A DNA stretch of 64,000 bases from Viscum album (GCA_963277665.1 OY728120.1:939907195-939971194); one strand, 5' to 3'. Shown: positions 13,257 to 25,618, counted from the first letter of the stretch. Numbers and translations: made by a program. Notes: a model not told the origin generated them from the letters alone.

Positions 13257-13667
13257 TTGGGAAGAAATGTATCAGAATTGATAGAACCATCACTACCTAC
13301 CAAATGCAATAATCCTAGGACATTCTCGATTCCATGCACTATAGGGGAGTATTCTTTTTCTAATGCTATGATTTATTTGGGAACTTCTATTAATGTGATG
13401 CCTCACTATATTTACTCTTCTTTTCAAGTTGGAAAACAAAGGTCCACTGGAATAGTCGTTCAGTTAGCAAATCAGAGTACAACACAACCTTCTGGTGTGT
13501 TAGAGGATGTTCTTGTGAGGGTTCAAAATTTAATTTCTCCTACTGATTTTTATGTGCTCAAAATGGAATATGATAGGATGAATGGAAATGCCCCAATTAT
13601 ATTGGGGAGACCTTTCTTGAAAACTACCAAAACCATATTAATGTCCATAATGGAACATTATCTATAG
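13257..13667 (+). pseudogene. Element B aspartic protease domain
   Basis: This 136-codon open frame carries the full Athila-type protease signature: FSIPCTIGEY, then the active-site region YLGTSINVMP (about 13374-13403), then VLEDVLVRV, then APIILGRPFL. Family members have D-L-G-A at the active site; here the catalytic Asp is Tyr, so the enzyme would be inactive. It is the longest surviving open stretch of element B, and the conserved C-terminal GRPFL is intact. The protease normally cuts the Gag-Pol polyprotein. Confidence 0.9.
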
Positions 13668-14059
13668 AGTTTGGTGGTGACATATTCCATTTCAACATCC
13701 TTGATTCCATGAAGCACCCCTAAGAATAACATTCCTCTCTCTCTGTTAATTAAATTGATGTACTCCCTTCCCTTGAAAAAAATTATTATCATTACCCAGA
13801 TCCCCTTTCAGAGTTTTCATCCTTGATTGAAATTCTTGGTAATGAATCATTCATTGATTGTTGAAGTGGTCTAGAAAAGTGTCATTCATGTTTATTAATT
13901 GATAATTTCTTGAACACTGAGGATCCAATGACCATCGGTTATACTTATAAGATTGTCAAAGATCATTCCACTATTGAGTATGATACCATTGAGGAGTTAG
14001 ATTAGATCAGTGACCTCTCAGTTTCACACACACTCCCATAAATCCAAAATCCACCTGAA
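13668..14059 (+). pseudogene. Element B protease-RT linker, decayed
   Basis: Degenerate sequence between protease and the RT entry block, with several stops. It corresponds to the acidic spacer usual in Athila pol. Nothing more specific is visible. Confidence 0.55.
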
Positions 14060-15130
14060 TTGGAACTGAAACAACTGCCTCAAGATTTAAAATATTCATA
14101 TCCTGAGAATGGAAACAAGTTTCCGGTCATCATTGCTTGTTCACTACCTCCTGAGAATGAATTTCAATTGCTTGAACTTTTGAGGGAGTATAAACAAGCA
14201 TTGGGATGGACACTTATGGAAATTCCTGGTATTAGACCATAAGTTTGTACACATCATATTTTGTTAAATGATGAGGCCAAACCAGTGAGGCAGGAACAAA
14301 TTCAACTGAACCCAAAATTCTTAGATGTAGTTAAAAATGAAGTAAAAAATTATTGGATAAAGGAATCATTTACCCCATCGCTGAAAGACAATGGGTCAAT
14401 GCCATTCAAGTAGTTCCTAAAAAAACTGGCCTTACAGTAATCAAAAATGAAAACAATGAATTGGTTCCAACTCGTGTGTAAAATAGTTTTCGTGTCTATA
14501 TAGACTATCATAGACTAAACCAACACACTTGGAATGACTATTTCCCATTTCCATTCTTGAACAAATGCTAGATAGGATAGCAGGGAAGTCCCATTACTAC
14601 TTTCTTGATGGGTATTTTGGATACATTCATATCCATATTTCCCCCTAGGATCAGAAAAAGACAACCTTCACTTGCCCCTTTGGAAAATTTTCATATAGGA
14701 GGATTCCATTTGGCCTATTCAATGCTCCATGTACTTTCCAGTGATGCATAGTTAGTATTTTTTTGGATTACCTGGATAATTTCATGGAAGTTTTCATGGA
14801 TGATTTCACAGTGTATGGATCCTCTTTTGATGAATGTTTGAGTAGTCTTTCTTCAGTCCTATATCATTGTATTAAAATGAATCTCATATTAAATAATGAG
14901 AAATTCCATTTTATGGTATGAAAAGGTATATTTTTGGGACATGTAATTTATGGTGAAGGTATCCAAGTAGATAAATCAAAAGTGGATGTCATTTCTTCCC
15001 TTCCATTCACCAAAAATGTATGGGATGTGCGGTCTTTACTAGGTCTTGATGGATTTTACCATCGTTCCATTTGTGAATTTAGTAAGATTTCACTCCCCTC
15101 TCTCGATTACTCTAAAAAGTAAAGGAATTT
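14060..15130 (+). pseudogene. pol: Element B reverse transcriptase, broken
   Basis: The frame opens with the Athila entry block (LKYSYPENGNKFPVIIA, then ALGWTLMEIPGI). With frameshifts it then shows YFLDGYFGYIHI, TFTCPFGKFSYRRIPFGLFNAP, the catalytic FMDDFTVYG box (MDD at 14796-14804; YVDD/FMDD are usual), and FLGHVIYGEGIQVD at 14931-14972. The two catalytic aspartates are retained, but stops at several points abolish function. It would have copied the element RNA into cDNA. RNase H follows in degraded form. Confidence 0.9.
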
Positions 15131-15580
15131 GATTTTGATAATGAATGTGAGGAAGATTTTAATAAGTTAAAATGGAGTCTCATGTCACCCCCAATAATCC
15201 AACCATCATAGTGGGATTTACCATTTGAGCTCATGTGTGACGCCTCTAACTTTGTAGTTGGGTCAGTCTTATCGCAAAGGGTCAACGAGCTCCACATGTC
15301 TTTGCCTATGCCTCATGTACTTTGGACTCTGCCCAATAAAACTAGACCACAACTGAAAAATAATTCATTTCCAAAACGCCTTGAAAAAATTCAGGTCATG
15401 CCTTTTGGGGTCCAAATTCATTGTGTTCTCAAACTATGCATCCCTTTAGTATCTCCTTAAGAAAACAGAAGCCAAACCACATCTCATTCACTGGATGCTC
15501 CTCCTTCAATAATTTAATCTAGAAATTAGAGATAAAAAAGAAGTAGAGAATATTGTTGCTGACTATATCAGTAGGATTCC
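15131..15580 (+). pseudogene. Element B RNase H region, decayed
   Basis: After the RT thumb (GLDGFYHRSICEFSKI) come traces of the RNase H domain: an LCDASNF-like string at about 15230-15250 holding one catalytic Asp, then LEIRDKK and ADYISRIP near 15520-15580, which correspond to the F-E-I-R-D and A-D-x-L-S-R blocks ending this domain. Several frameshifts are present. Confidence 0.8.
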
Positions 15581-16965
15581 CCCATCCTCAGACATTGACT
15601 CATCCCCCTGTATTCCTATAAATGATATGTTTCCAGATAAGCAATTGTACCGAGTGCAAGATGCTATTCCTTGGTATGCTAAAATTGTAAATTATTTGGT
15701 AGCATCTTGCATTACTACTGATTTCAACAAAAACCAAGCCTGTTGTGTTAAACAAGAGTCTCTTTGGTAAATTTGGGATGACCCCTACCTATGGCACATA
15801 TGTAGTGATCAATTACTTAGGCGTTGTGTTCCCGATAGTGAGTTTCAGTTCATCCTTAGTTTCTTCCACACTCTTACTTGTGGGGGCCAGTTTGGTCCCT
15901 AATAGATTATTCACAAATTCCTTGATTCTAGTTTCTTTTGTCCAACACTTTTTTTGGATGCCCATTATTTTTGTAAATCTTGTCCTTATTCTCAAAGGAT
16001 GGGTAATTTCTCTAAAAGAAAATAAATTCCCCAACAACCATTTCTATTTCATGAAATTTTTGATGTTTGGGTTATTGAATTTATGGGGCCATTTCCCAAT
16101 TCCTTTGGAAACTTGTAAATTTTTCTTGAAGTTGATTATGTGTCAAAATGGGTAGAGGCACGAGCTACAAGGGCTGATTATTCTAAGGCAGTTGTGGAAT
16201 TTTTGAGAACCCAAATTTTCTGTAGGTTTGGCTTACCTAGGTTCATCATCAGTGACCATGGTTCTCATTTATACAACTGAAAAATGCAATCTATTTTGTG
16301 TCAATATGGGGTTGGGAATCAAGTGTCTACTTCTTATCACCCACAGACCAATGGTCAAGACGAGGTGTCAAATATAAAAGTAAAATAGATTCTTGAAAAA
16401 ATGGTTCAACCCAATAGAAAAGATTGGAGTCTTCGACTTGATGATTCATTATGGGCTTATCAAACTACTTTCAAAACCCCCATTGGTATGTCACCATATC
16501 AGATAGTGTTTGGAAAGATTTGTCACCTCTCTATTGAGATTGAGCACTGGGCCTACTAGACCATCAAACAATGAAATTATAATCTTTCTAGTGAAGGTTC
16601 TCAAAGGAATTTGCAGATTCAAGAGATAGAGGAAATGAGAAGAGATTCATATGAGAACTATAGGATTTATAAGGAGATAACAAAGGATTCACATGACCAT
16701 CTCATCCTTTATCATCAATTCCACATTGGGAATAAGGTCCTCCTCTACAATGAAAGGTTGAAGTTGCATCCAGGTAAGCTTGGTTCCTTTTGGTTTGGAG
16801 CATACACTATTACTAATGTATCTCCATTTGGTGTTATTTAGGTTCAAAATGAAGAAACTAAGAAAACCTTCACTTTCAATGGGAAGTGGATAAAGCACTT
16901 CCACAAAGCCCTTCCGGAGTCCCCGATGGAGGAAATCCATGTTCAAGAAGCAACATACCAATAAC
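15581..16965 (+). pseudogene. Element B integrase, broken
   Basis: The N-terminal zinc region is recognisable (a RRCVPDSEFQFIL stretch, then CPYSQRMG). In the core, FMGPFPNSF follows a Glu where the first catalytic Asp normally stands. ISDHGSH holds the second Asp, and NGQDEVSN holds the catalytic Glu. The C-terminal part (KVLLYNERLKLHPGKLGSFW, 16737-16796, then FTFNGKWIKHF) is the conserved GPY-like region of Athila integrases. Stops and shifts occur throughout. It would have inserted the cDNA into chromosomes. Confidence 0.9.
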
Positions 16966-18220
16966 ACCCATGAGGTTTTATCCTTACTTCCCACATTCTA
17001 TTTTATTAAACTGAGGACACTAGACACTCTAGGTGTGGGAGGATGGGTAAATTACTAGGTTAGTTAGGTATTTTAATTGTATTTTTTCTTTCTTTTCCTT
17101 TTCACCTTTTTTATGGTATTTTTTACTTCCCCCCCTTATGGTCACCAAATCATGGAAATTACTGAAAATGCATGTTGAAATTTTTGATTCCATATTGATT
17201 TAACATTTGATGAAAACCTAAAGATATAATTGAATGAATGTTTGTATAAATTTAACATTAGGGAGTGTTTTTTAGTGAATTGGTTATCTTTTAATGATAT
17301 AAATAGTTTTATCTCTGTGAAAACATTTAGATGATTGATGCCCCTTATGTGAGTAGTATTTGGGAAAACTGTGGCACTAATATCTCCACACATTTTTTCA
17401 CCAAACCACAAAGTGTGAATATTTCTTACTTAATAGAAGGTAAATATATGTTAGGTTAATATTTTTCAGCTTAAAATTACATTTCCATACATTCCTTATC
17501 CAATCTGTTTCATTACTATACCAGATTGACCTATGTGCGTGTATCTAATATCTGACTGTTGTACACCCTCAAAAAAAATAAAAAAGGGTTGTGTCTTGGT
17601 TAGGTAAAAAACCAGTCCTCCTCAAAATTTTGTATTATTATAACTATTACAATTAGTTTCGTGAGGAGATCAAACAAGGGTTGAGAGATGAGTGTGATAT
17701 TTGTTCCAAATGCAACTTCTGAAAAAAAAAACAAAAATAATAAATGAGGGGAGTGATGAAATGTGAAACATATAGGGATATCTAGGTTAGGAGCTTATGG
17801 TTTGACTTTTGGGAATTCTTAAGTGAGTGGGTCTTGAAAAATGATTATAAAGGATGTAGGGTAGGTTCGGTGGACAATATCATTTAAGCTGAAAAATGTT
17901 AAAATAACCTATATTTATTTGATAGAAAGTGGAAAGAATAACATGGAATGGTTTTCACACACAAACATGGAGAGTTAGTGGCATAGTTGACCATATAATT
18001 CCTTTCTCAATTTGGTATAATGAATCTCTTTGAATTTCACTATGATATGATTTATGAGACATCTTTTTCCATTTTCACTAGGAAGAACTCCTTGGTGTGG
18101 TTTGTGCATTGATAACATTACTTTAATGAATTAAAATTTCCTCAAATGTTAAATATTCATGATGTTGTTAATATATACATGCATAATTTTTGAAAATGTA
18201 ACTTTTCCTAGGAGTGAAAA
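16966..18220 (+). other. Element B region between integrase and 3' LTR
   Basis: About 1.25 kb without any recognisable coding sequence. A purine-rich taggtgtgggaggatgg at about 17030-17046 resembles the second polypurine tract placed just after pol in Athila elements. Athila elements often hold an env-like gene here; I saw no transmembrane or other env-like feature in either strand. Confidence 0.6.
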
Positions 18221-18237
18221 TGTTTAGGTGTGGGGTG
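18221..18237 (+). promoter_or_regulatory. Polypurine tract of element B
   Basis: TGTTTAGGTGTGGGGTG directly precedes the 3' LTR start TGATCGCACC. Its position and G-richness fit the plus-strand primer site. Confidence 0.8.
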
Positions 18238-19185
18238 TGATCGCACCGTGATTCACTATTTCATTTTCACCCTCAAACCACTATTTTAAACTAAATTTGT
18301 ATTTTAAATTCAAAATATAATAACAAATTTCACATCATGTTATATTCAATTATTTTGTGTCTATCACTTCTAAAAAGGGAAATTATACCTGTTTTTTTAT
18401 TTTCATTGAAGGTGGAGGTGATTTGGAGGCCCCAAAGATCATCTAGAAGAAAAATTGGCCAAACTGCATGGCATCCCATTGACATATGTGCACTGTTTTG
18501 AGAATTATGAGAATTACGTGCATCCAAATGGGATGAAACTTTGTGTTCCGATCCAAAGAATCATGGGATACAACTATTCTCAAGGAACCAAATCCCAATT
18601 TGGCCATATGGTGGCCCATACGAATCATTCTATCCAGGGGATAGAATCTTCCTGAATTCAAAAGTTTGGTTTGGTATTTTGACGATATATCCCAATCCAG
18701 TTGTATAATGGCCGCCAAATTTTACAGGGAGATATTAAAGATGTCATAAAATAACTCTTCTCTTTTGGTTACGTAGTGATATGGCTTTCTACTATTCTAA
18801 AACTGAGGGAAAAGGGGTATCTCAAAAATAGGGTACTCAAAACCATGTTTCATTTTGGCTATAAAAAGGCACCATGGGAACCTCAATTTTAAGTTCATCT
18901 AAGGAGTGACGTGCTGCCAATTTGGAGTTATAGAGGGGTACTCTCCTCATCCTAGAAGTTATGGAGGCCCCTATCCTCATAGGGTGATCAAGAATGAATA
19001 AGGAGTTCCACACGAGCTTCCTCCTCCACCCAATGTCGAGATAAACAGTGTGAGTTTGTTGTGAGGGAGCTAAAAACATGTAAAGGGAGTTAAAATGAAT
19101 ATATTAGCTACTGGTTTAGATTAATTTGGGTGTTAAAACATTTATTTCAATTTATCTTACATACTTTAATAGTGTCCTTGTTTCT

Positions 19186-20917
19186 ATCCCCATGCATCTC
19201 CTGTCCACTTTGAAGGCTCCCAAAACAGTGATGGCCAATATGGAAAAGATTATGGTATCCTGTATATAGGATGTACATAATGAAGATAGTTATAATTAGG
19301 CCTCAGTTAAGCATTTGTAAAGATCCATATCTGAAGGGGTAATCAACACGTGGAGTGTCTCCTCGACCATGCAAGGGATGCATGAAAAAATTGCATGGGA
19401 GGCTATGGAAGGCTGTACTTTGTGGGGAACACTCATGAAAGATAAATATGCCCTGAATGTGGTAGTGCACATGCCTCGGCCCTCAAGGATATGGAAGTTG
19501 ATCTACCTGTATACTGAGGTTTTACGTCCTCATTCTATATGGCTGGTGGGGAGATGAGAGGTGAATTTCTGGTGTTAGGATTTGAGGGGGGGGGGGGGAG
19601 GAAGGATGTGGTTTCCAGGTTTCCCTACACCAGATTTTTCTATTAGAGAAGCGTGAAGATACACACTTTTTGTTCAGTCCATTATTGATGATAACCAGTG
19701 TGCTATCTTTAGTGAAATAATATTTATTGAGGATCTAGATAGGCTCATTTTCACAGGATCCTTGTTGGGTTCTTTCTATATTAATGCATATGCTACTGTG
19801 AGGAGGGACCCAAGTATTGGTGATTAGTGGGGGGAGACTCTATGGTGTAAGTGGATTTCCCCCCAAGTTTAATTTAATTTTGTTGAGAGTGAGGAATAAT
19901 GATCTACCTACTGATGATAATATCCTTCGGATGCGAGTGTCCATGGCCTCCAGATACTAGTGTTGTGTAACTACCAAACAAGAAATGTTGGAGCATTTAT
20001 TTTTTAACAACGATTGGGATTGCTGGACCTGGAAGGAATTTGGAGATTTCTCTGGGGTATTTGATCATGGTGGAATGAAGGATAATGGTCTTAATTGGTG
20101 GTTCAGTGGCGCTGGAGAGCTCATTCTAGAGAGAAAAGGATGAGAAATAATCCTTGTGGCGAGATACTGAGTAATTTGGCAAGCCAGGAATGAGACTTGA
20201 CATAAGAACATTTCCGGAACTCAAACCAACATCAGGATTAAAATGAAGAACACCTTGATGTAATTAGTTAGTGTGTGTACTTAATGCCAAGGATATCATT
20301 CAGTTATTCTTGTCAAAATGGGTGTATCCAACCAGATTAGGAGGATGAGTCAGGGTAACTCGGTCGGTTGGTTTCCCCCCTAGTACTGGGTTCAAACTCA
20401 ATATGGACGATTCTTTACTAAGGGGATAGATAGTAGGTGGTGGAGTTATTAGGGATCATAGGGTTTTTTTTGCTGTTTTCTCGGCCTTTTATGGTAGAGG
20501 TTATGTTATTCAGGATGAGGCAAAGGCGATGGTTAGGGGGTTGGAGTTAAGCGATAAAAATCATATCAACTTGGAGGAAGTGGAAAAAAACTCTTTTATA
20601 TTTTACAAAGCTCTTATTGGAATTGAAAGTTGTCCATGAAACATAGAATATCTCATCTAAAAGTGTAAATAGATCATGGGAACTCATATAGAGATCACTC
20701 ACACATGGTGAGAGGTAAATATGATTTCATACTTCTTGGAATCACATGCTTTCTCTCACAAAAATATTTCTTTCTCCCTTAACGTAGGATCCTTTCCATC
20801 CGATTGCATCAACTTCATTCTTAATGATGCCTTGGGGATCCATTATTTCAGACCTTCTTGAGGATTTTATTGATTTTTTACTTTGTGGTTTGTGTTTTCA
20901 AAATCAATAAAAAATTA
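19186..20917 (+). mobile_element. 5'-truncated LINE (L1-type) in the element B 3' LTR
   Basis: Translation shows the end of a plant L1-type reverse transcriptase (an IPMHLLSTLKAPK-like block, then LWGTLMKDKYALN and SRIWKLIYLY, 19378-19550). Next come the zf-RVT region (LPTDDNILRMRVSMASR near 19905-19960, then MLEHLFFNNDWDCW), a C-terminal RNase H (GVIRDH..., then DEAKAMVRGLELSDK, about 20440-20550) and a terminal IHYFRPS. The 3' end is A-rich. It is 1.7 kb, lacks endonuclease and most of RT, and has many stops. A run of 13 G lies inside. Confidence 0.85.
19586..19598 (+). repeat. G13 homopolymer
   Basis: Thirteen consecutive G residues within the LINE, outstanding in this AT-rich window. Its length may be a sequencing-error hotspot. 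Confidence 0.9.
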
Positions 20918-21032
20918 ACCCTCATTCATTCAAACCCACTAATTCCCCTTGAGAGATGGCCTAGGGTCTGCCCTAGACTATAAATCAACTTTAGAAATAT
21001 AATCAATTTGACGTGTCAGGACAGCATGGTCA

Positions 21033-21037
21033 ATGAT
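21033..21037. repeat. Target site duplication of element B, right copy
   Basis: ATGAT, identical to 9778-9782. Confidence 0.9.
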
Positions 21038-21277
21038 CATTTATTCTATTTTTGGTGTGCAGTGATATGAATAAAAGACATATCCCATAGGTTCTATATG
21101 ATGTTGAAACTAATTATCCTTAGGGGAATTCACCTTTGTATTAGAATCTTATTAAGGCTATCCGGAGAGAAAGTCATTCTATAGACCAAAATGTACCACA
21201 TGCTTAGAACCCAGTTGTTGAGGCATATTCAAGAGCTGGAGGAGATAGGGATCGATCATGAGAGTTTTTATGCAAGA
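21038..21277 (+). pseudogene. gag: Element H leader and gag N-terminus, decayed
   Basis: Sequence of element H resuming after element B. It leads directly into gag: the last codons before element E (AAT CCA) join the codons after E to give the conserved NPPSFKG motif of chromovirus gag. Upstream of that the frame is interrupted and no clear start is visible. Confidence 0.65.
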
Positions 21278-21282
21278 ATCCA
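21278..21282. repeat. Target site duplication of element E, left copy
   Basis: ATCCA, matching AGCCA at 27496-27500 at four of five bases. Removing E plus one copy restores the H gag frame. Confidence 0.8.
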
Positions 21283-23039
21283 TGGTTTCACCCAAATTTA
21301 CCCAAGTTTTATGGTGTAAGCAGTCATTTTAGTACGGCTTGGGTTATCGATCCTCAGAGACCTAAGAAGAAACCTAATAAACATGCATTATAAGAAGGTG
21401 ATTTGATGGTGTTGATTTGGCTATGAAGTGGACAACTTTGGTTTAAATTGATTGGATTATTTGATATTTTAAAGACTTAAGTGATTTCAATTTAAAATCA
21501 TGAGTTGATCCTTGGGTATCGCATGGGGTGAATTGGATGAATTTCTTTTTAAATTATTTCAATGTCTTAAGTTTGAGCGTTTCCTTTAACAAAATAAAAT
21601 CATCCCAAATCACTCACCGATTTAGAGTTTCAACTATCCTAAGGATAATCACCTTACACTTAGAGGATCATATTTATGAGCACTCCAAAGTAGAGGATCA
21701 TTTTTAGCACTTGGGATGTGTATCCTTAAAATTGGTGAGTTTAAAGGAGAACGTAAATCATTGAATGAAAATCTCAAAAATAGAATTGATTAGGAATTAT
21801 AAAATTAAAAAATAACATCCAATTCATCCCCTTGAGACTCCCTTAGATCAACCCTTTAGAGGATTATACCTCCATTGATAATATTCTATCAATGAAATTG
21901 GGTAGTATACTTAAGATGGTAGAATTGGAGAAGAAGAAATATAAATAAAAATCACACCACCGTTGTGTGAAGAGTTTCACAAAAGATTATGTGAATAAAC
22001 ACACTCCCTAAGGCAACGATATCAAAATGATATGGAAAATGAAATAAGAAATTAATAAGAAGAATATGATGATATTTTATTAATTAAATGAAGGTGAATG
22101 AAAATCTTACATGGGAGAAATTGACAAAACGATTACAAAATGAAAGCATGACAATACAAATGAAAGAAAAACTTCGATTCCAAAGACAAATATGAGATGA
22201 AAATTCCCTTCACCACCAGATCCTTATATATGCATATTAGGAGCCTTAGAGATACCCCATAACAATAAATTCCATCCCCATTAATTTAGAGAGTCAAAAG
22301 GAGGGTGAGAAAATTAAGGGATTTTGACGTTTCGAAGTTGACCTGGAAATTTCATCCAGATTCGTCTACCATTTTTACGTGTGATTTTGGAATGAAGGAG
22401 GCCGAATCCTGAGGGGTCGTAGAAGAAAAATATTCTCTTCCATCTGTCCTCTAAGAGATTTAAAAATTTAAGGAAATTTGGTGTAGCCTTTTGGAATTTA
22501 TGGCCAAAATGGTGGGACAACTTTATGTGCATTAATGTTGGTCCCATCATTTAAATCTCAACTTCAGATCCCTTTATCATCATGAAAATATCAGAATTAG
22601 CTCTATCCAAAGTTGAATAAAACAATCCTCATATTACTATATTTCTATTGTAAATATATGATCTTCACTGGGCATGGTGTGTGGGCCCCACATTTGATTG
22701 ATGGGCCTTAGGCCCATTATGTTTTTTCCAGAAAATTTCTGCATTCAGGTGAAAAAATATCTATCTTCCCTTTGGATTTATCCATCAGATCTAAAAGATA
22801 AAATGTTCCAAATAAAGTGGTTAATAATATCCCAATATTTCAAATTCAGAAAATGAATATGATGCTGTCCACAAACAAATGAATGATTGGGCCCAAATTT
22901 TCATTTTAAACATGAATTGCATTTAAGATGAGAAATGAAGTTCTATTTATGTAATGCACTAAAAAAATGTTTATGGAGTTTGGAATAATGACTATAAAGA
23001 TATTAAAAATTAATATTATCCACTTTCAGTGACTGGTCA
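21283..23039 (-). repeat. 3' LTR of element E (left on the plus strand)
   Basis: A 1,757-bp LTR matching 25736-27495 along its whole length. In a 100-base stretch near 21300 only about four bases differ, while other stretches (around 22620) differ much more. On the minus strand it starts TGACCAGTCACTG, next to the polypurine tract, and ends in CA. Confidence 0.92.
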
Positions 23040-23056
23040 CACCCCCCAACTTGAGT
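23040..23056 (-). promoter_or_regulatory. Polypurine tract of element E
   Basis: Read on the minus strand, CTCAAGTTGGGGGGTG abuts the 3' LTR start. Its position and six-G run fit the plus-strand primer. Confidence 0.8.
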
Positions 23057-25276
23057 TTTTCTAGTCCCGATAAAAATATATTACAAATATGAAATTCAAA
23101 TCCCCTTTTCCAAAAACATTTTAATACACATTGCTCACCCAAAGACCTCATACCCAAAAAAAATATGAAACCCATCAAAAATAATTTAAAACAAGCTAGG
23201 TTCATAAGCATATCCCCAGCCCAAGCCCATTCCTTTGTTCAAATTTATCGCCACATTTCATCCAATTTCAATTAAGCATAATAAAGTGTTGTGCATCACA
23301 AAAGATATGGGGTCCATTTTATTTTTCAAGGGAAAAAAATGGAAGCTCTAGGTGGGAATCACATTAAACCTTAAGATGAGTATCCAATTTTTTTTTTGAT
23401 TTTTTTGATGATTTTTTTTATTTTTTATTTTAACCACAATAGATATGAAAAGACTAACTCTAGGAACGAAAAATATGGAGTCATGATCCCCAAGTGTCGA
23501 ACACCACACATATTGTAAATTTCATGCTCTACAATAGAGATATAAAGCCTAAATCTGGGCAAGACAACTATGGAGTCATGATCCCCAAGTGCCGGACGCC
23601 ACACATTTGGACAAAACATTGCTCTATGTTGTCAATTTTTATTTTTTTTCAGTTTTTTTTGTATACTCAAATTAAACTAAAAGTGACCCCAGAACCCTAT
23701 GCTATAATGAAAGGGACCCAAGAGCTCAAATTTACACCCATAATCCAGTAGACGTGTATTGTGGCATTTTTAGTAAGAGGATGAAAATTTAAACTTTGAA
23801 AAATCACATCAGACAACCGCACTTTCCAAAAACTATGATCATGAACTTAAACTTGCATTAAAATCAGAATCAAGGCATGCATAATTATTTGATATCCAAT
23901 TTCAGAGTTTTCAATGTGTGTTATCATGTTTAAGGTTAATGGAATTTTTCTTTTCATGCATGTTTTTATTCACAAAATAATAAAAATCATTTTTTATCTC
24001 CCCCCAACATAGAATAAAATTGTCCCCAATGTTTAAAGAAAAGAAAAGTTAGAAGGGGGTAGGATAGGAGTTCAAAGAGGAAATTGAAAATGATAATCAT
24101 GGAATGAAGTCACCTGGTGGTTGATGATGATAGCGCATGCCAAAGTCTCCCTTCAATCTTGGATTTGGGTCTCAGCGGCTTGGATGGTGGTGAATGGATA
24201 TTCCTTATGACTTACAACATGTCCTTTTATTTTTTTAACCTATAAAAACATAAAAACAAAACAAAACAAAATAAACTGATGATACATTGTCTTCTTTATA
24301 TTTTCTGGGTAAGGTATTACTCAGAGATCACACCACGTGACATGGATGAATATGGCGCTCCCCTTTCATACCCATCCTTACTCATAAAATAAGAACAGGT
24401 CAACAACTTATGGTACTTTATTATATGAAAAATAAAATGATTCAAAATGATTAGAAACATAAAAACCATGGGTTTCCTCCCATGCAACGCTTTTGTTTAA
24501 CGTCGTTAGCTCAACTTGAACCCCCCAACTTATCCAATTCCAACTTTAAAAATTTTAATTAACTCATCTTTCTCCACTTCAACAAGATTGAGATTGATTG
24601 TTTTTTTGAAATTTGTTTCATATGAAATCCTATTTTCTAAAATGATTGGTAAAATCCAAGGAATATCTAAAATGGTTGATCGAGTTGTTTCTATAGTCTT
24701 GCCTAAGACACCAAGGATCATTCCTACATTATTGATTTCATGATATGGATGAATGAAAACTGAAAGGTCTTATTTGTACCCTATAAAAGGATAATTTAGT
24801 GGGGACGAAAGGTTCATAATTTTGAGGTTGGGTTGATTTAATTTTCCTAAAAAAGATTGGAAATTTGAAAAATAACTTTCTTCTTTAGAAATAATCTGTT
24901 CATTTTGAAATAGTGATTCCTTCTGAATATTGTCCAGTTGAATGTCAGGAATGGTTATAGACTCAATTTTTGTGATCTCTCCTATAGGTTCAATGATTGG
25001 TTCTTCTGAAAAGTTATAATCCAGAAACTCAATCCATTATGTCAAATTTTCCTCTTTTGAATCCAAAAAATCAATTTCTTCCTAATTTAATGACCCTTGA
25101 AAAACTCCTCGATCCTCTCCAAATATCCTAAATCCTAAGGTTGGTTCTTCAATAAAGGCATGAGGGGTTTTTTTGTTAAAATATTCTTCAATCAATATTG
25201 AGGAAGGGATGGTTTGAGTTGGAATGGGGTCCACACAAGTTTTAATGCTTTGTATTTATATTCTTAAAGATGAAAC
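23057..25276 (-). other. Element E internal non-coding region
   Basis: About 2.2 kb between the polypurine tract and the short frame. Minus-strand translation gives only short broken stretches, including 63 codons at 24530-24721 rich in Ile, Lys and Glu. A run reading like KALHGRKPMVF lies near 24470-24500 on the minus strand, and sits in front of what may be the old 3' region. A direct repeat of about 50 bases (gtcatgatccccaagtg...ccacacat) occurs at 23481-23515 and 23574-23608. No pol motif was seen. Confidence 0.6.
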
Positions 25277-25618
25277 CTATGAATTCATTTTATCCATTTT
25301 TTCACACAAATGTTCAAGAATTTTTTCAGAATTAGGATTGATATATGTTTGGACATCATGAACTTTATTATGTTTTATCTCTTCAATCATCCTCGAGAGG
25401 TATGGAAATTGATCCTTTAAACAATCAGCATCCCATTGATTGTACATCTCATCTGGTGTGGTGTATTCAATCATGGCTTGGTCAATGAAATTCCCTATTT
25501 GAGGTGATTTAAAATATTGATTTTCTAGTTGATTATATCCTTGGTATATGAATGGGTATTTTTGAAGATAATCCATTGGATTTGATTGAAAGTTGTTTTT
25601 GGGATTCATTGGACACAC
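25277..25618 (-). CDS. Element E 113-residue open frame, function unknown
   Basis: The frame starts 95 bases downstream of the primer site, where gag would start. It encodes 113 residues rich in Asn, Gln, Tyr and charged residues (for example FPYLSRMIEEIKHNK and EKILEHLCEKMDKM). No zinc knuckle, transmembrane segment or known gag core is visible. The sequence continues into stops. It could be a relic of an Athila gag N-terminus or a lineage-specific frame. I do not recognise it. Confidence 0.45.
   Translation of the reverse strand: MCPMNPKNNFQSNPMDYLQKYPFIYQGYNQLENQYFKSPQIGNFIDQAMIEYTTPDEMYNQWDADCLKDQFPYLSRMIEEIKHNKVHDVQTYINPNSEKILEHLCEKMDKMNS

Larger units (their letters stand above)
9783..21032 (+). 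mobile_element. Element B: Athila-type Ty3/gypsy retrotransposon
   Basis: An 11.25-kb element with a perfect 5-bp target duplication. LTRs start TGATCGCAC and end GGTCA. The 18-base primer site is of the tRNA-Asp type typical of Athila/Tat. Coding order is gag, protease, reverse transcriptase, (RNase H poorly preserved), integrase. About 1.3 kb of non-coding DNA lies between integrase and the 3' LTR, where many Athila elements carry an env-like frame; I see no env remnant. The 3' LTR holds a 5'-truncated LINE. No frame is intact. The insertion interrupts the leader of element H. Confidence 0.93.
18238..21032 (+). repeat. 3' LTR of element B, interrupted by a LINE
   Basis: The LTR matches 9783-10714 from 18238 to about 19185, including the TATA block (TATAAAA at 18860). 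After the LINE it resumes at about 20918, matching the last ~110 bases of the 5' LTR up to GGTCA at 21032. About 470 bases present in the 5' LTR (roughly 10715-11185) are missing here. The right edge is followed by the exact target duplication ATGAT. Confidence 0.9.

Noticed and set aside
16966..18220. Env-like gene of Athila element B.
   Set aside because: No open frame, signal peptide, transmembrane segment or family motif found in the expected place.
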